Shown here: positions 7,691-15,853 of the stretch, in pieces | How the letters are laid out: each line of letters begins with the position of its first letter | Position numbering within the stretch: position 1 is the stretch's first letter | DNA from: Pirellula sp. | Lineage (GTDB): Bacteria; Planctomycetota; Planctomycetia; Pirellulales; Pirellulaceae | Direction of reading: 5' to 3' | Length of the DNA stretch: 34,600 nucleotides | NCBI GenBank assembly: GCA_021736575.1 | Contig: JAIPFP010000036.1 | Span: forward strand, 1-34,600 | Made by a program: the position numbers and the translations under genes | Notes under the pieces: model-generated | What the model was told of the DNA's origin: nothing | The model's input: the letters and a program-made list of their open reading frames with translations, nothing else | The model's database searches: none

Positions 7691-9829
7691 CTATTGAGCA
7701 AACAACTGTTGTTTTAAGAACGTGTATGCGATGGCTTGCATGAACGCGGATTGGCGGTTGTTGGCTGCACCGCCGTGCCCACCCTCGATGTTCTCGTAGT
7801 AGAGTACCGAGTGTCCTTGTTCCTCCATCTTGGCCATCATCTTGCGGGCGTGGCCAGGGTGGACACGATCGTCGCGAGTGGAAGTGGTGAAGAGGACGTT
7901 GGCATACTTCTTGTCTGCTTGCACGTTATGGTACGGTGAGTACGTTCGGATAAAGGACCATTGGCTCGGATCGTCCGGATTGCCGTATTCCGCCATCCAG
8001 GAAGCACCTGCGAGAAGTTTGTTGTAACGCTGCATATCGAGCAACGGGACTTGGCAAACAGCCGCTTGAAAAAGCCCTGGGTAAAGTGTGACCATGTTGC
8101 CAACCAAGAGTCCGCCGTTAGAACCTCCTTGGATACCAAGCTTTTCGGAACGCGTCACTTTTCGTTTGCAAAGATCCTGTGCGACGGCAGCAAAGTCTTC
8201 GTAGGCTCTTAATCGCTTCTCTTTCAGTGCTGCTTGATGCCAGCGTGGACCGTATTCACCCCCTCCTCGGATGTTGGCGACCACATAGACACCACCTTGG
8301 CTGATCCATGCACGTCCGACGGCAGGGCTATAGCCTGGTTGAAGCGAGATTTCAAAGCCGCCATAACCGTAGAGGAGTGTTGGATGGCTTGCATCCAGTT
8401 TGATGTCTTGTGCGGCAACCATAAAGTACGGGACGTTCGTGCCATCTTTGCTTGTCGCAAAGTGTTGCGAAATGCTTAGTCCTTTGGCATCAAAAAACGC
8501 AGGTAGCTTCTTGAGCGGTACGGGTTCCGTTCCGATGGAACCCATGGCCAAAGTCGTTGGATTCAAGTAATCGGTTGTCGTCATGAAGTAGTCGTTTGAC
8601 TCATCGTTATCGACGGGTGTTAGATTGACGGTACCAAAGCTGGGTGCACCTTTAAGAAGTTCTCTTTGCCATCCCTTGGTTGTTGGCGTCAAGACATAGA
8701 TGCGGTTCTTGACATCCTCCAAGACATTGATGTAGGCATAGTCTTTCGTAAAACCGAAGCTCGAAAGCGCAGTGGTCTCGCTCGGTTCGAAAACCATTTC
8801 GAGATTGCGATCCCCTTTCAAATACGGTTCCAGCTTGGTCATCAGCAGAGCGCCAGCCGGATAGGTCTTACCGCCAACGGTCCATGCCTCGCGGAGTTCC
8901 AAGGCTAGGTAGTCGTGAAACACCGACTTGTTTGCGCTATTGGGCGCATCGATTTTGATGAGTTTCGATTGGGAGTCGAGAACATACAATTCGTTGTTGT
9001 AGAAAGCTAAGGTTCGGCTGACAAAATTGCGTTCGAAGCCAGGTGAATCATCGTGAAAAGCGCCGATGGACATGTCACTCGACTTTCCTTCGTAGACGAT
9101 TTCCGCAGATTCCAGCGGAGTACCGCGTCGCCATTTTTTCGCGATACGGGGATAGCCCGACTCGGTCATCGATCCACTGCCAAAGTCAGTCATGATGAAG
9201 ACGTTGTCTTTGTCGATCCAGCTCATGCTCCCTTTCGCTTCCGGGCGAGAAAAGCCGTCTTTCACAAACTCACGCTTTTCCATGTCGAATTCGCGATCGA
9301 CATCCGCATCGGCACCGCCGCGCGAAAGCGTGATCAAGGCGCGTTTGTAATCCGGTCGCAGCAGGCTGGCTCCCTTCCATACCCAGTTTTCATTTTCGGC
9401 TTTGCCTAATGCGTCCAGGTCGAGCAGGATGTCCCATTTTGGGTCGGGGGTTTTGTACTGCTCGAGAGTGGTACGTCGCCAAATGCCGCGTTCGTTCTTC
9501 TTATCGCGCCAAAAATTGTAGTAGAATTCCCCTTGTTTGCTGACGAATGGGATTCGAGCATCGGAGTCGAGGATCGCTAGTAGATCTTCGCGAAGTGCGT
9601 TGAAGCTCGGGTCGGCCTCCATGCGGGCTTGCGACTTGGCATTGCGAGCTTTCACCCATTCGATCGCTTTGTCCCCCGTCACGTCTTCGAGCCATTGAAA
9701 CGTGTCGGCATCGGATTGGACGGACGTCGCAGTCGTTTTGGTTTCTTGGGCCATGGATGATTCGAGAGTATTTAAGAATCCGAGTGAAAGAAGGGAAAGA
9801 ATGCAAAACGATCTTAGTCTATGCCGCAC
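7691..9829 (-). CDS. Secreted prolyl oligopeptidase family serine peptidase (S9)
   Basis: The protein has 712 residues, the usual S9A size, and cleaves peptides after Pro or related residues. A signal peptide is visible (MRHRLRSFCILSLLSLGFLN.., ending near SMAQ), so it probably acts in the periplasm or outside. The N-terminal two thirds form the seven-bladed propeller (WLEDVTGDKAIEWV, FYYNFWRDKKNERGIWRR). The catalytic alpha/beta-hydrolase part carries LLYGYGGFEI, NIRGGGEYGPRWH, GGSNGG (nucleophile Ser 570), DDRVHP (Asp 653/654) and GGHGG (His 685), so it should be active. The start is GTG at 9829, chosen because AAGGAG lies 6 bases before it and the signal peptide starts there. It converges with the SGNH gene and diverges from the small gene at 10007. 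Confidence 0.95.
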   Translation of the reverse strand: MRHRLRSFCILSLLSLGFLNTLESSMAQETKTTATSVQSDADTFQWLEDVTGDKAIEWVKARNAKSQARMEADPSFNALREDLLAILDSDARIPFVSKQGEFYYNFWRDKKNERGIWRRTTLEQYKTPDPKWDILLDLDALGKAENENWVWKGASLLRPDYKRALITLSRGGADADVDREFDMEKREFVKDGFSRPEAKGSMSWIDKDNVFIMTDFGSGSMTESGYPRIAKKWRRGTPLESAEIVYEGKSSDMSIGAFHDDSPGFERNFVSRTLAFYNNELYVLDSQSKLIKIDAPNSANKSVFHDYLALELREAWTVGGKTYPAGALLMTKLEPYLKGDRNLEMVFEPSETTALSSFGFTKDYAYINVLEDVKNRIYVLTPTTKGWQRELLKGAPSFGTVNLTPVDNDESNDYFMTTTDYLNPTTLAMGSIGTEPVPLKKLPAFFDAKGLSISQHFATSKDGTNVPYFMVAAQDIKLDASHPTLLYGYGGFEISLQPGYSPAVGRAWISQGGVYVVANIRGGGEYGPRWHQAALKEKRLRAYEDFAAVAQDLCKRKVTRSEKLGIQGGSNGGLLVGNMVTLYPGLFQAAVCQVPLLDMQRYNKLLAGASWMAEYGNPDDPSQWSFIRTYSPYHNVQADKKYANVLFTTSTRDDRVHPGHARKMMAKMEEQGHSVLYYENIEGGHGGAANNRQSAFMQAIAYTFLKQQLFAQ

Positions 9830-9835
9830 GGTAAG

Positions 9836-9841
9836 CTCCTT
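9836..9841 (-). promoter_or_regulatory. Ribosome-binding site for the prolyl oligopeptidase GTG start
   Basis: On the minus strand AAGGAG precedes GTG 9829 by 6 bases. This is one of the few near-consensus Shine-Dalgarno sites in the window, and it decides the non-ATG start. Confidence 0.7.
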
Positions 9842-10006
9842 GATAGTATTCGCCGAATAAAAAGTTTATCTTAGAACGGATCTGATTTTGAGAGTAAGCG
9901 TATCTTAGTATGGTACGTCCAATCGAGGAATCGACGACTTCGCAATCGGTTAGCGATTTTGCTGGGTGGTAGCAAGATTCAAGCAGAGGGACTAACATTG
10001 AGAGGT

Positions 10007-10240
10007 ATGACTGATCCAACTTTACCTCTGCAAGAGTCTCTCTCCGCGCGAGATCAATTCCTGCGGAAACAGACTTTAGATTCTACGCCTGCGGAAAGGC
10101 TGGCAGCGATGCAGAAAATTTTGGATTCGGCTCGCTACTTACTCCAACAGAATCCTCAGGGGCGATTGCACTTTTTGCAACGCAATTACCGGGCTCGTTC
10201 GATTCGGAACACCAGCCCCCACCAAAGCCATGACGCCTGA
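10007..10240 (+). CDS. Small conserved-type hypothetical protein (77 aa)
   Basis: I do not know its function. The product is soluble, basic and mostly helical: TPAERLAAMQKILDSARYLL, then GRLHFLQRNYRARSI near the C-terminus. A helix followed by F-x2-RN-x-RAR is a pattern I recall from many small planctomycete proteins, which supports it being real. ATG 10007 is the first ATG in the frame. TTG codons at 9998 and 9959 are alternatives; AGAGGGA lies at a suitable distance before the TTG at 9998, so that start is also plausible. It is transcribed away from the prolyl oligopeptidase gene, from a shared upstream region of about 170 bases. Confidence 0.6.
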   Translation: MTDPTLPLQESLSARDQFLRKQTLDSTPAERLAAMQKILDSARYLLQQNPQGRLHFLQRNYRARSIRNTSPHQSHDA

Positions 10241-10297
10241 TTTCCGTGTTTTCCAAGTTCTTCAGAGCCACCGCATTCATTTAGAAATTTAGAAAAA

Positions 10298-10326
10298 TTC
10301 GACGCGGCGCCCGATTGCGATATACT
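10298..10326 (+). promoter_or_regulatory. Candidate sigma-70-type promoter before the small membrane protein/ABC operon
   Basis: TTCGAC at 10298-10303 and TATACT at 10321-10326 are separated by 17 bases, which would give a transcript starting about 38 bases before GTG 10371. The -10 matches five of six consensus bases and the -35 is weak. The prediction rests on spacing and position only. Confidence 0.35.
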
Positions 10327-10370
10327 GTTGACAGTTCTGGGTCAAAATAGCCAACTCGAGGGAATCATCC

Positions 10371-10673
10371 GTGGGCGATAAGATCACGTTGCGCAGTCTG
10401 TTTTTTGTAACAGCTCTATCCGCCATTATTCTCATGGTGATCCGAATGGCACTGGAAACGCAAGGAGATAATGCGGTTGCGGCGATCGCGGTGGTCGTGC
10501 TTGTGCCAGTCGTGACGTTCGGCTTTTTTGCGATTGCTTTCTTGATGTTGTTGCCGTTCGGAGTCATCGCGGCAATGTCCCGAGAATCAGCCATGCCTGG
10601 CACCAGCCCGTTTGCGGACGATCGGCTCCCGGAAAAACAAATTCATGCCAGCGACCCGGATCGAGCCAACTAA
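10371..10673 (+). CDS. Small integral membrane protein (100 aa)
   Basis: The function is unknown. Two long hydrophobic segments are visible, at about residues 9-28 (SLFFVTALSAIILMVIRMAL) and 36-67 (AVAAIAVVVLVPVVTFGFF and AFLMLLPFGVIAAM), followed by a polar tail of about 30 residues. The start is GTG with GAGGGA at 10358-10363, 7 bases upstream. It ends 14 bases before the ABC ATPase gene, which has the same GAGGGA site at 10675-10680, so the three genes probably form one operon. It may be an accessory subunit of that transporter; this is inferred from position alone. Confidence 0.7.
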   Translation: MGDKITLRSLFFVTALSAIILMVIRMALETQGDNAVAAIAVVVLVPVVTFGFFAIAFLMLLPFGVIAAMSRESAMPGTSPFADDRLPEKQIHASDPDRAN

Positions 10674-10687
10674 CGAGGGACAAAAGC

Positions 10688-11650
10688 ATGGTGGATCGCT
10701 TTGTGCACGAGTCGAACTCTCCGATGATTGAGATGCTTCGCGTGCATCGTTTCTTTGGCAAGACACGGGCTGTGAACGACATTTCGTTTGAAGTCTATCG
10801 CGGGCAAGTATTCGGCTTCATCGGCCCGAACGGTGCTGGCAAAACGACCAGCATGCGAATCCTTTCCACTCTTGAGCTGCCAAGTTATGGTGACGCAGTG
10901 GTCGACGGGTTTTCGGTGATCAATGACCCCGACTTGGTACGACGCAGGCTTGGTTTTATGCCCGACGGGTTCTCGATGTATCCGAACATGAACTGTGTTG
11001 AGTACTTGGATTTTTTTGCGCGTGCCTATGGCTTGATAGGAAAAGATCGAATTGCGGCCCTGCGTCGCACACTCAGCTTTACTGGCCTGGACAAGATTGC
11101 ATCCAAACCGATCACGGGCCTATCCAAGGGGATGCGGCAGCGACTGTGTCTGGGGCGAGCCATGATCCATTCGCCGGCGGTACTCATTCTGGATGAGCCC
11201 GCAAACGGATTGGATCCCAGGGCGCGAATTGAACTTCGGCAGATGATTCAGCAACTGGCAGTCGATGGGACGACCATTCTCGTGTCCTCCCACATTTTGA
11301 CTGAGCTAGCCGAGATGTGCGACCAAGTCGGCATTGTTGAGCGTGGACGCTTGCTGGCAACTGGGAGTGTGGCGGACATCCAACGCACAATGCAAGGTGC
11401 GTTGCGGGTCCAGCTCACCGCGATGGATCGAGGGGAACAACTGCAGGAATGGTTAAGCCAACGTCAGGGCGTCTCCCATATTCAACGATCTGGCAATACG
11501 ATGTCCTTTGAATTGCAAGGAGGGAATTTGGAACAGGCCGACTTGCTCAAAGGGATTGTGAACGCAGACTTCTCGATTATGGAGTTTGCGGCCCACCGTG
11601 AGACGCTGGAAGATGTTTTTATGAAGATAACCACGGGGGCAGTGCAATGA
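10688..11650 (+). CDS. ABC transporter ATP-binding protein (ABC-2 export type)
   Basis: A 320-residue ATPase that would power the membrane protein encoded next to it. The Walker A motif is GPNGAGKTT (46-54), the signature LSKGMRQRLCLG (145-156), Walker B VLILDEPANGLDP (165-177), and the switch His is in VSSHIL. The Q-loop position, usually YLPQ, reads FMPD (Asp 93), a variant seen in part of the ABC-2 family. The C-terminal ~90 residues after the nucleotide-binding domain form the usual accessory region. GAGGGA 7 bases before ATG 10688 supports the start. The stop overlaps the permease start as ATGA, indicating translational coupling. The substrate is unknown. Confidence 0.94.
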   Translation: MVDRFVHESNSPMIEMLRVHRFFGKTRAVNDISFEVYRGQVFGFIGPNGAGKTTSMRILSTLELPSYGDAVVDGFSVINDPDLVRRRLGFMPDGFSMYPNMNCVEYLDFFARAYGLIGKDRIAALRRTLSFTGLDKIASKPITGLSKGMRQRLCLGRAMIHSPAVLILDEPANGLDPRARIELRQMIQQLAVDGTTILVSSHILTELAEMCDQVGIVERGRLLATGSVADIQRTMQGALRVQLTAMDRGEQLQEWLSQRQGVSHIQRSGNTMSFELQGGNLEQADLLKGIVNADFSIMEFAAHRETLEDVFMKITTGAVQ

Positions 11651-13323
11651 CATCCGCCTCATCCGCCTTGGACAGCAGGCCCATTCTGGCCCCCGATCAG
11701 CTCGAACACGCCGCTGCCATTGAGCAATTGGTTGAGGGGGAAACCGCATGGGATCGGCGTCTTATTTCGCTGAGTAATTGGATCAATCCCATTCTTGTCA
11801 AAGAGACTCGTCAAGCGTTGAAGAGCAAGCAGTTTTCGATGACACTGTTGCTTTTAACCATTGTCGTTCTGGCCTGGTCGATGATGGCGATCATTGGGAT
11901 GATTCCGAGCATTTACTATGCGTCGAATGGTACGGGGCTATTGATTGGGTACTCGATCATTTTGATTTTCCCATCGCTGATTATCATTCCTCAAGCAGCG
12001 TTCCGGTCGATGGCATCCGAGCTTGACGATGGCACCTTTGAAACGCTTTCTTTATCGACGCTTACGCCGCGACATATTTTGATCGGCAAGTTAAGCGTGG
12101 CTGCGTTGCAGTTGCTGATTTATTTCTCGGTGCTAGCGCCGTGTATCGCTTTGACCTATTTGTTGCGTGGCTTAACGCTCGATGTCATCGCAATGACTTT
12201 GATCTTGCTCGCGAGTTGCAGCCTGGCGGTGTCTGCGATTGCCATTTCGGTCGCAGCGTTCGCCCGAAATCGAGTACAGCAGGTGTTCTTTTCGATCGTG
12301 TTGCTGGGAGGGCAAGTCTTTGCGGCTTTTGCGGTCGGTTCAACCCTCCTTGGAATCGTCAGCTATGGATCGATTCCCTCGGAGAGTTGGATTGTGCTTG
12401 GCGTTTTTTTGCTTGTCGTCATTTTGTATTCGTGGCTTTTGCTGCGGAGCGCCGGGTGTGCCATTGGCGTCGCGAGCGAAAACCGATCCACTCCGATCCG
12501 GGTACCCCTGCTGCTGATCGGCTTGCTCATGGCCATGCTGACAGGTTTTTTCTCCATTTGTTATGGAGACCGTACCGCCATGCAAGACTTGCTTGCCGTC
12601 TCGGTGAATTTCCTTTTTGCACATTGGGCGATTGCGGGCTGCATCATGATGGGAGAGCAAGGCGTAATCCCAGTTCGAGCACGGCGATCGTTGCCAAGTT
12701 CATTATGGGGGCGGCTTTTTTTGACCTGGTTGAATCCGGGCGCTGGTCCGGGTTATCTATTCGTGTTGCTTAGCTTCATGGGCTCTGCGTTCACACTGGT
12801 GTTGGCTGCTTGGTTTTTGTTGCCGGCGACAAAAAGCAACATCACGATCCAGCTTGTACTCTACGTCGCGGTCCTGTCAGCCTATCTTGCGTTGTACATG
12901 GGGACCGTTCGACTGATTTGCATGGTGTTCTTGAGAAGGGTCATGGCGGGCAGATTGGTGGCGTCGTTTACGATCACATGCGTACTGTTGATACTTTCGG
13001 TCGTTGCGACCTTGTCCTTGAGCTTGGCCTCCAATCGATATCAACGATTGGCATTCGATTGGTATTGCTTTCCAAATCTGTTTTGGACTTTGGGCGAGTT
13101 GTATCCGTCGAATCAAAATCGCTGGATATTGCCTGAGTGCTTTTTTGCTGTCGTCTGCTTGGCAATAAGTTCTGCAGTCATAGGTTTGATCAACGTTGCT
13201 TTAACGGCTAAAGACGTTGTGGTGCTAAGAATTGAAACACCTGAGCGAGTGGTGCGGGAACGAAGCAAGATACGAAGCAAGAAAGAGGAAGAAGATGAGC
13301 TTGAGGGGTTGGCTGCCGAGTGA
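11647..13323 (+). CDS. ABC-2 type transporter permease
   Basis: The membrane half of the exporter, 558 residues with about twelve hydrophobic segments beginning near residue 60 (MTLLLLTIVVLAWSMM). After a soluble N-terminus comes NPILVKETRQALKSKQF, the segment that usually precedes the first helix in ABC-2 permeases. ELDDGTFETLSLSTLTPR, after the second helix, is the characteristic coupling region of this family (an E..GT.E.L..TP pattern). The C-terminus is charged (about residues 530-558, EEEDELEGLAAE) and cytoplasmic. It overlaps the ATPase stop by four bases. Similar gene pairs in planctomycetes are annotated as ABC-2 or gliding-type exporters; no substrate can be assigned. Confidence 0.93.
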   Translation: MTSASSALDSRPILAPDQLEHAAAIEQLVEGETAWDRRLISLSNWINPILVKETRQALKSKQFSMTLLLLTIVVLAWSMMAIIGMIPSIYYASNGTGLLIGYSIILIFPSLIIIPQAAFRSMASELDDGTFETLSLSTLTPRHILIGKLSVAALQLLIYFSVLAPCIALTYLLRGLTLDVIAMTLILLASCSLAVSAIAISVAAFARNRVQQVFFSIVLLGGQVFAAFAVGSTLLGIVSYGSIPSESWIVLGVFLLVVILYSWLLLRSAGCAIGVASENRSTPIRVPLLLIGLLMAMLTGFFSICYGDRTAMQDLLAVSVNFLFAHWAIAGCIMMGEQGVIPVRARRSLPSSLWGRLFLTWLNPGAGPGYLFVLLSFMGSAFTLVLAAWFLLPATKSNITIQLVLYVAVLSAYLALYMGTVRLICMVFLRRVMAGRLVASFTITCVLLILSVVATLSLSLASNRYQRLAFDWYCFPNLFWTLGELYPSNQNRWILPECFFAVVCLAISSAVIGLINVALTAKDVVVLRIETPERVVRERSKIRSKKEEEDELEGLAAE

Positions 13324-13327
13324 ATGC

Positions 13328-13418
13328 AGTGGGATGGGCTTCTAGCCTGTCGTTGTTGAATTGATAGGCTAGAAGCCTATCTCACTATTGACGTCACAGG
13401 CTGGAAGCCTATGCCACT
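13328..13418. repeat. Inverted and tandem AGGCT(A/G)GAAGCCT repeat between convergent genes
   Basis: The arm at 13328-13351 pairs with 13363-13386 over 24 bases. The only three mismatches are left-arm G opposite right-arm T, so a plus-strand RNA would pair throughout through G:U pairs. A third copy in the right-arm orientation lies at 13395-13418. The element fills the space between the ABC permease and the quinone oxidoreductase. It may serve as a two-way transcription end. I recall AGGCTGGAAGCCT elements as dispersed in planctomycetes. Confidence 0.75.
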
Positions 13419-13420
13419 CT

Positions 13421-14416
13421 TTAAGAGACGGCAAGTACGATTTTCCCTGACAGTTGGCTTTGTTTGTGGATCGTGCTGGCTTCTTGAAGTCGATGAGCAT
13501 TGGCCGTTTCGCTTAACGGCAATATTCGGTCGATCTGCGCCCTGAGTTGTGCGGTCGTCAACCAATGATTGATGTCTGCGGCTGCGACAAGTTGTTGTTC
13601 TGCCGATGCCTTGAACATGGCGAATCCGTGGAGCGAACAGCCTTTGACATAAAAGGGTCCAACGGGAAACGGTGGTCTAGCATCTCGGCCTGCCATCAAA
13701 ACCATTCTCGCGTTTTCGCTCATCGCTCCCACGGCAAGGTCAAAATCCGGCTCGCGCAACGTTTCCCAGAAGACTTGAACGCCTTGCGGTGCAACTTGCC
13801 GAATCCCATCCGCAAGGTTGGTTGTGTTGTAATTGAAAGCAAAGTCAGCTCCAAGTTCGATGCATCGATCGACTTTGGCCTGAGTTCCGGCGGTTGTGAT
13901 CACGGTGGCCCCGACCGCTTTGGCCATTTGGACGACCATCGAGCCCACACCACCTGTGCCACCTCGCACAAACACGATCTCTCCGGATTGCAGGTTAGCA
14001 CGCTTGAAGAGCCCCAAGTGAGCGGTGATACCCACCAACGCAACTGCCGCTAATTCCGTATCCTCCACGGAGTCCGGCGATGGATGCAACCATTTCGCCT
14101 CGACGACTGCAAATTCTGAGAACGTTCCCTGACGCCCCATCAGTCCTTGATTGCTGGCCCAGACTCGCTGTCCGGCCGACAAATGCTTCACATGTGCTCC
14201 AACTTCCATGATTTCACCTGCCAAATCGCAACCTGGGATGTACGGGTTGGGGAGAGGCCAGTAATTGGCACCGTTGCGAATGTAAGTGTCGATTGGATTA
14301 ACGGAAACCATCGACACTTTGACTTTGACCTCATCGGGACCGCATACCGGTTCTGGCAAATCGCCGAATTCAATAACGTCAGGTGAACCGGTCGTTCTAA
14401 AATAGGCAGCTTTCAT
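13421..14416 (-). CDS. NADPH:quinone oxidoreductase-like medium-chain dehydrogenase
   Basis: A cytoplasmic zeta-crystallin-type oxidoreductase of 331 residues. It opens MKAAYF and continues GPDEVKVKVSMVSVNPIDTYIR, then PGCDLAGEIMEVG, the GroES-like fold. The NADPH loop is FVRGGTGGVGS (about 149-159) in a Rossmann fold. The four-Cys structural zinc loop of alcohol dehydrogenases is absent, as expected for quinone reductases. The C-terminus (LPLSETANAHRLQE....GKIVL) is also typical. It would reduce quinones or alkenals with NADPH; the substrate is not known. ATG 14416 has no clear ribosome-binding site. It diverges from the gene at 14531 and converges on the repeat that ends the ABC operon. Confidence 0.93.
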   Translation of the reverse strand: MKAAYFRTTGSPDVIEFGDLPEPVCGPDEVKVKVSMVSVNPIDTYIRNGANYWPLPNPYIPGCDLAGEIMEVGAHVKHLSAGQRVWASNQGLMGRQGTFSEFAVVEAKWLHPSPDSVEDTELAAVALVGITAHLGLFKRANLQSGEIVFVRGGTGGVGSMVVQMAKAVGATVITTAGTQAKVDRCIELGADFAFNYNTTNLADGIRQVAPQGVQVFWETLREPDFDLAVGAMSENARMVLMAGRDARPPFPVGPFYVKGCSLHGFAMFKASAEQQLVAAADINHWLTTAQLRAQIDRILPLSETANAHRLQEASTIHKQSQLSGKIVLAVS

Positions 14417-14456
14417 AGAATAACGGCTCGCTTTTTAAAGGAGTGAATAAATCGGC

Positions 14457-14488
14457 TTGCACCGAATGAGTGGACAGTGCGTTATACT
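14457..14488 (+). promoter_or_regulatory. Weak candidate promoter for the HtrA cassette
   Basis: TTGCAC at 14457-14462 and TATACT at 14483-14488 lie in the divergent spacer, upstream of ATG 14531. The -10 is good, but the 20-base spacing is longer than ideal, so this is a low-confidence call. Confidence 0.25.
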
Positions 14489-14530
14489 ACCAGTAGTCCC
14501 CAACAACCAAAACCGCCCAACTTAAACGCG

Positions 14531-15853
14531 ATGCAGCCATCCAACCCCAAACGCCAGCCAACATCATCTCGGGCACTCGCTCCGTTTGCACTGGTCACAA
14601 CTTGCCTTTTGGACGCGAAAGCAAAGTCGACGAAGTCGATTGTGTGCTTGCTCATAGCGTTGTTCTCTGTTTGGTTACCTAGAACATCGTTTGGCCAAGG
14701 ATTGACGGCGGGATCCATCGAAGTATCCGTTGGTGGGTTCGGTGGCAAAGCGATCCAAGGAAGTTTGTTGGCCGCCGATGCGAACAAATTGACGATTCAA
14801 ACGAGCAATGGACCAAGTGAAAAATTAGCCAGCGATGTTAGTCTACTTCGTTTTTCAAACAATCTAGACACGGAAAAGCAACCTGTCGAAGTCACTTTGC
14901 TTGACGGTTCCAGGGCGTTCGGAGATAAGATCGTCGGAAATAGTAGTGGATGGAAGCTGTTGAACTCCATGGGTCAAGAAATTGCGTTCGCACCAAAATC
15001 GATGCGGGCTGCACGACTTAAGACGATCCCAAAGGAGCTCGCAGACGCTTGGCAAACGGCGGTCAAGGAGCTGGCCGAGACGGATGCCGTGATTGTTTTG
15101 AGAGCGGGCGAATCCATCGACCGGATCAATGGGATCATTGTACAAGTACAAGAATCCAACGTATCCTTCGAACTGGATGGCCAGCAGATCGAGATTCCCA
15201 TAGAAAAATTGGTCGGGTTAGTGTGGTTCCAAAGAGCAACCGAGCGTATACGGCCAGCCATTGAAATCACCACCACCAATCATTCCGTTTGGATGGCTGA
15301 ATCCTTTCGTGTGAAGTCGAGCGTCCTGGAATTGACTTCACCATTGGGTCAAACGGTTTCGTTGCCGCTCTCCAAGATTTCAAGCATCAATTACTCGTCA
15401 GCCAATATTCGATGGCTATCGGAGTTGGAGATTATCGAAGCAACAGCAGCGAAGAGGCTTGACTTCAAGTCGTCGATCCCAAGTCTTGAACGCTCGCTCG
15501 CTCCTCGTTTTATTGTGAATGGCAGAACTCCGACTGCGGCCTCACCTTCAGGCGACAAAGATCTATATTTCCCTAGTCCAGGACGATTTGTGTTTCGAGC
15601 GCCTGAGGGATTTACCACCTTTCAGTGTCAAGTGCAACGAACGGACGAGGGAACGCAACGAACAGATCTTTCGATCGAGGTTTGGCAAGACGATCAACGC
15701 ATTTCTCAACAAGCGTTTGCGTTCGATCAGGACGCCATCGAAGTCAACGTTCCCATTCAAGCGGGAAAGAAAGTGATACTCTCGGTAGCTTGCGAGTCGA
15801 AGCTCATGATAGGAACGGAAGTCCAATGGAAACAACCAATACTAAAACGATAA
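14531..15853 (+). CDS. Secreted protein with C-terminal NPCBM-like beta domain, first gene of the HtrA cassette
   Basis: The function is unknown. From ATG 14531 the product has 440 residues. A basic leader is followed by a hydrophobic segment (SIVCLLIALFSVWL) and SFGQ, a likely signal-peptide end near residue 58. The body is a set of short beta-rich repeats of the type 'itgslla..nkltiqt..G' and 'VTLLDGSRAFGDKIVG', recalling planctomycete proteins in which such repeats precede an NPCBM/NEW2-like carbohydrate-binding domain. The last ~110 residues (SIPSLERSLAPRFIVNG.., PGRFVFRAPEGFTTFQCQV.., ending WKQPIL) fit that domain weakly. The 18 extra residues from GTG 14477 look spurious. The 3' end overlaps the HtrA gene by 28 bases. 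Confidence 0.82.
   Translation: MQPSNPKRQPTSSRALAPFALVTTCLLDAKAKSTKSIVCLLIALFSVWLPRTSFGQGLTAGSIEVSVGGFGGKAIQGSLLAADANKLTIQTSNGPSEKLASDVSLLRFSNNLDTEKQPVEVTLLDGSRAFGDKIVGNSSGWKLLNSMGQEIAFAPKSMRAARLKTIPKELADAWQTAVKELAETDAVIVLRAGESIDRINGIIVQVQESNVSFELDGQQIEIPIEKLVGLVWFQRATERIRPAIEITTTNHSVWMAESFRVKSSVLELTSPLGQTVSLPLSKISSINYSSANIRWLSELEIIEATAAKRLDFKSSIPSLERSLAPRFIVNGRTPTAASPSGDKDLYFPSPGRFVFRAPEGFTTFQCQVQRTDEGTQRTDLSIEVWQDDQRISQQAFAFDQDAIEVNVPIQAGKKVILSVACESKLMIGTEVQWKQPILKR

Noticed and set aside
12141..12773. 210-residue plus-strand frame inside the ABC permease
   Set aside because: Cys/Arg/Phe-rich out-of-frame translation of membrane-helix codons; the permease frame has the family features.
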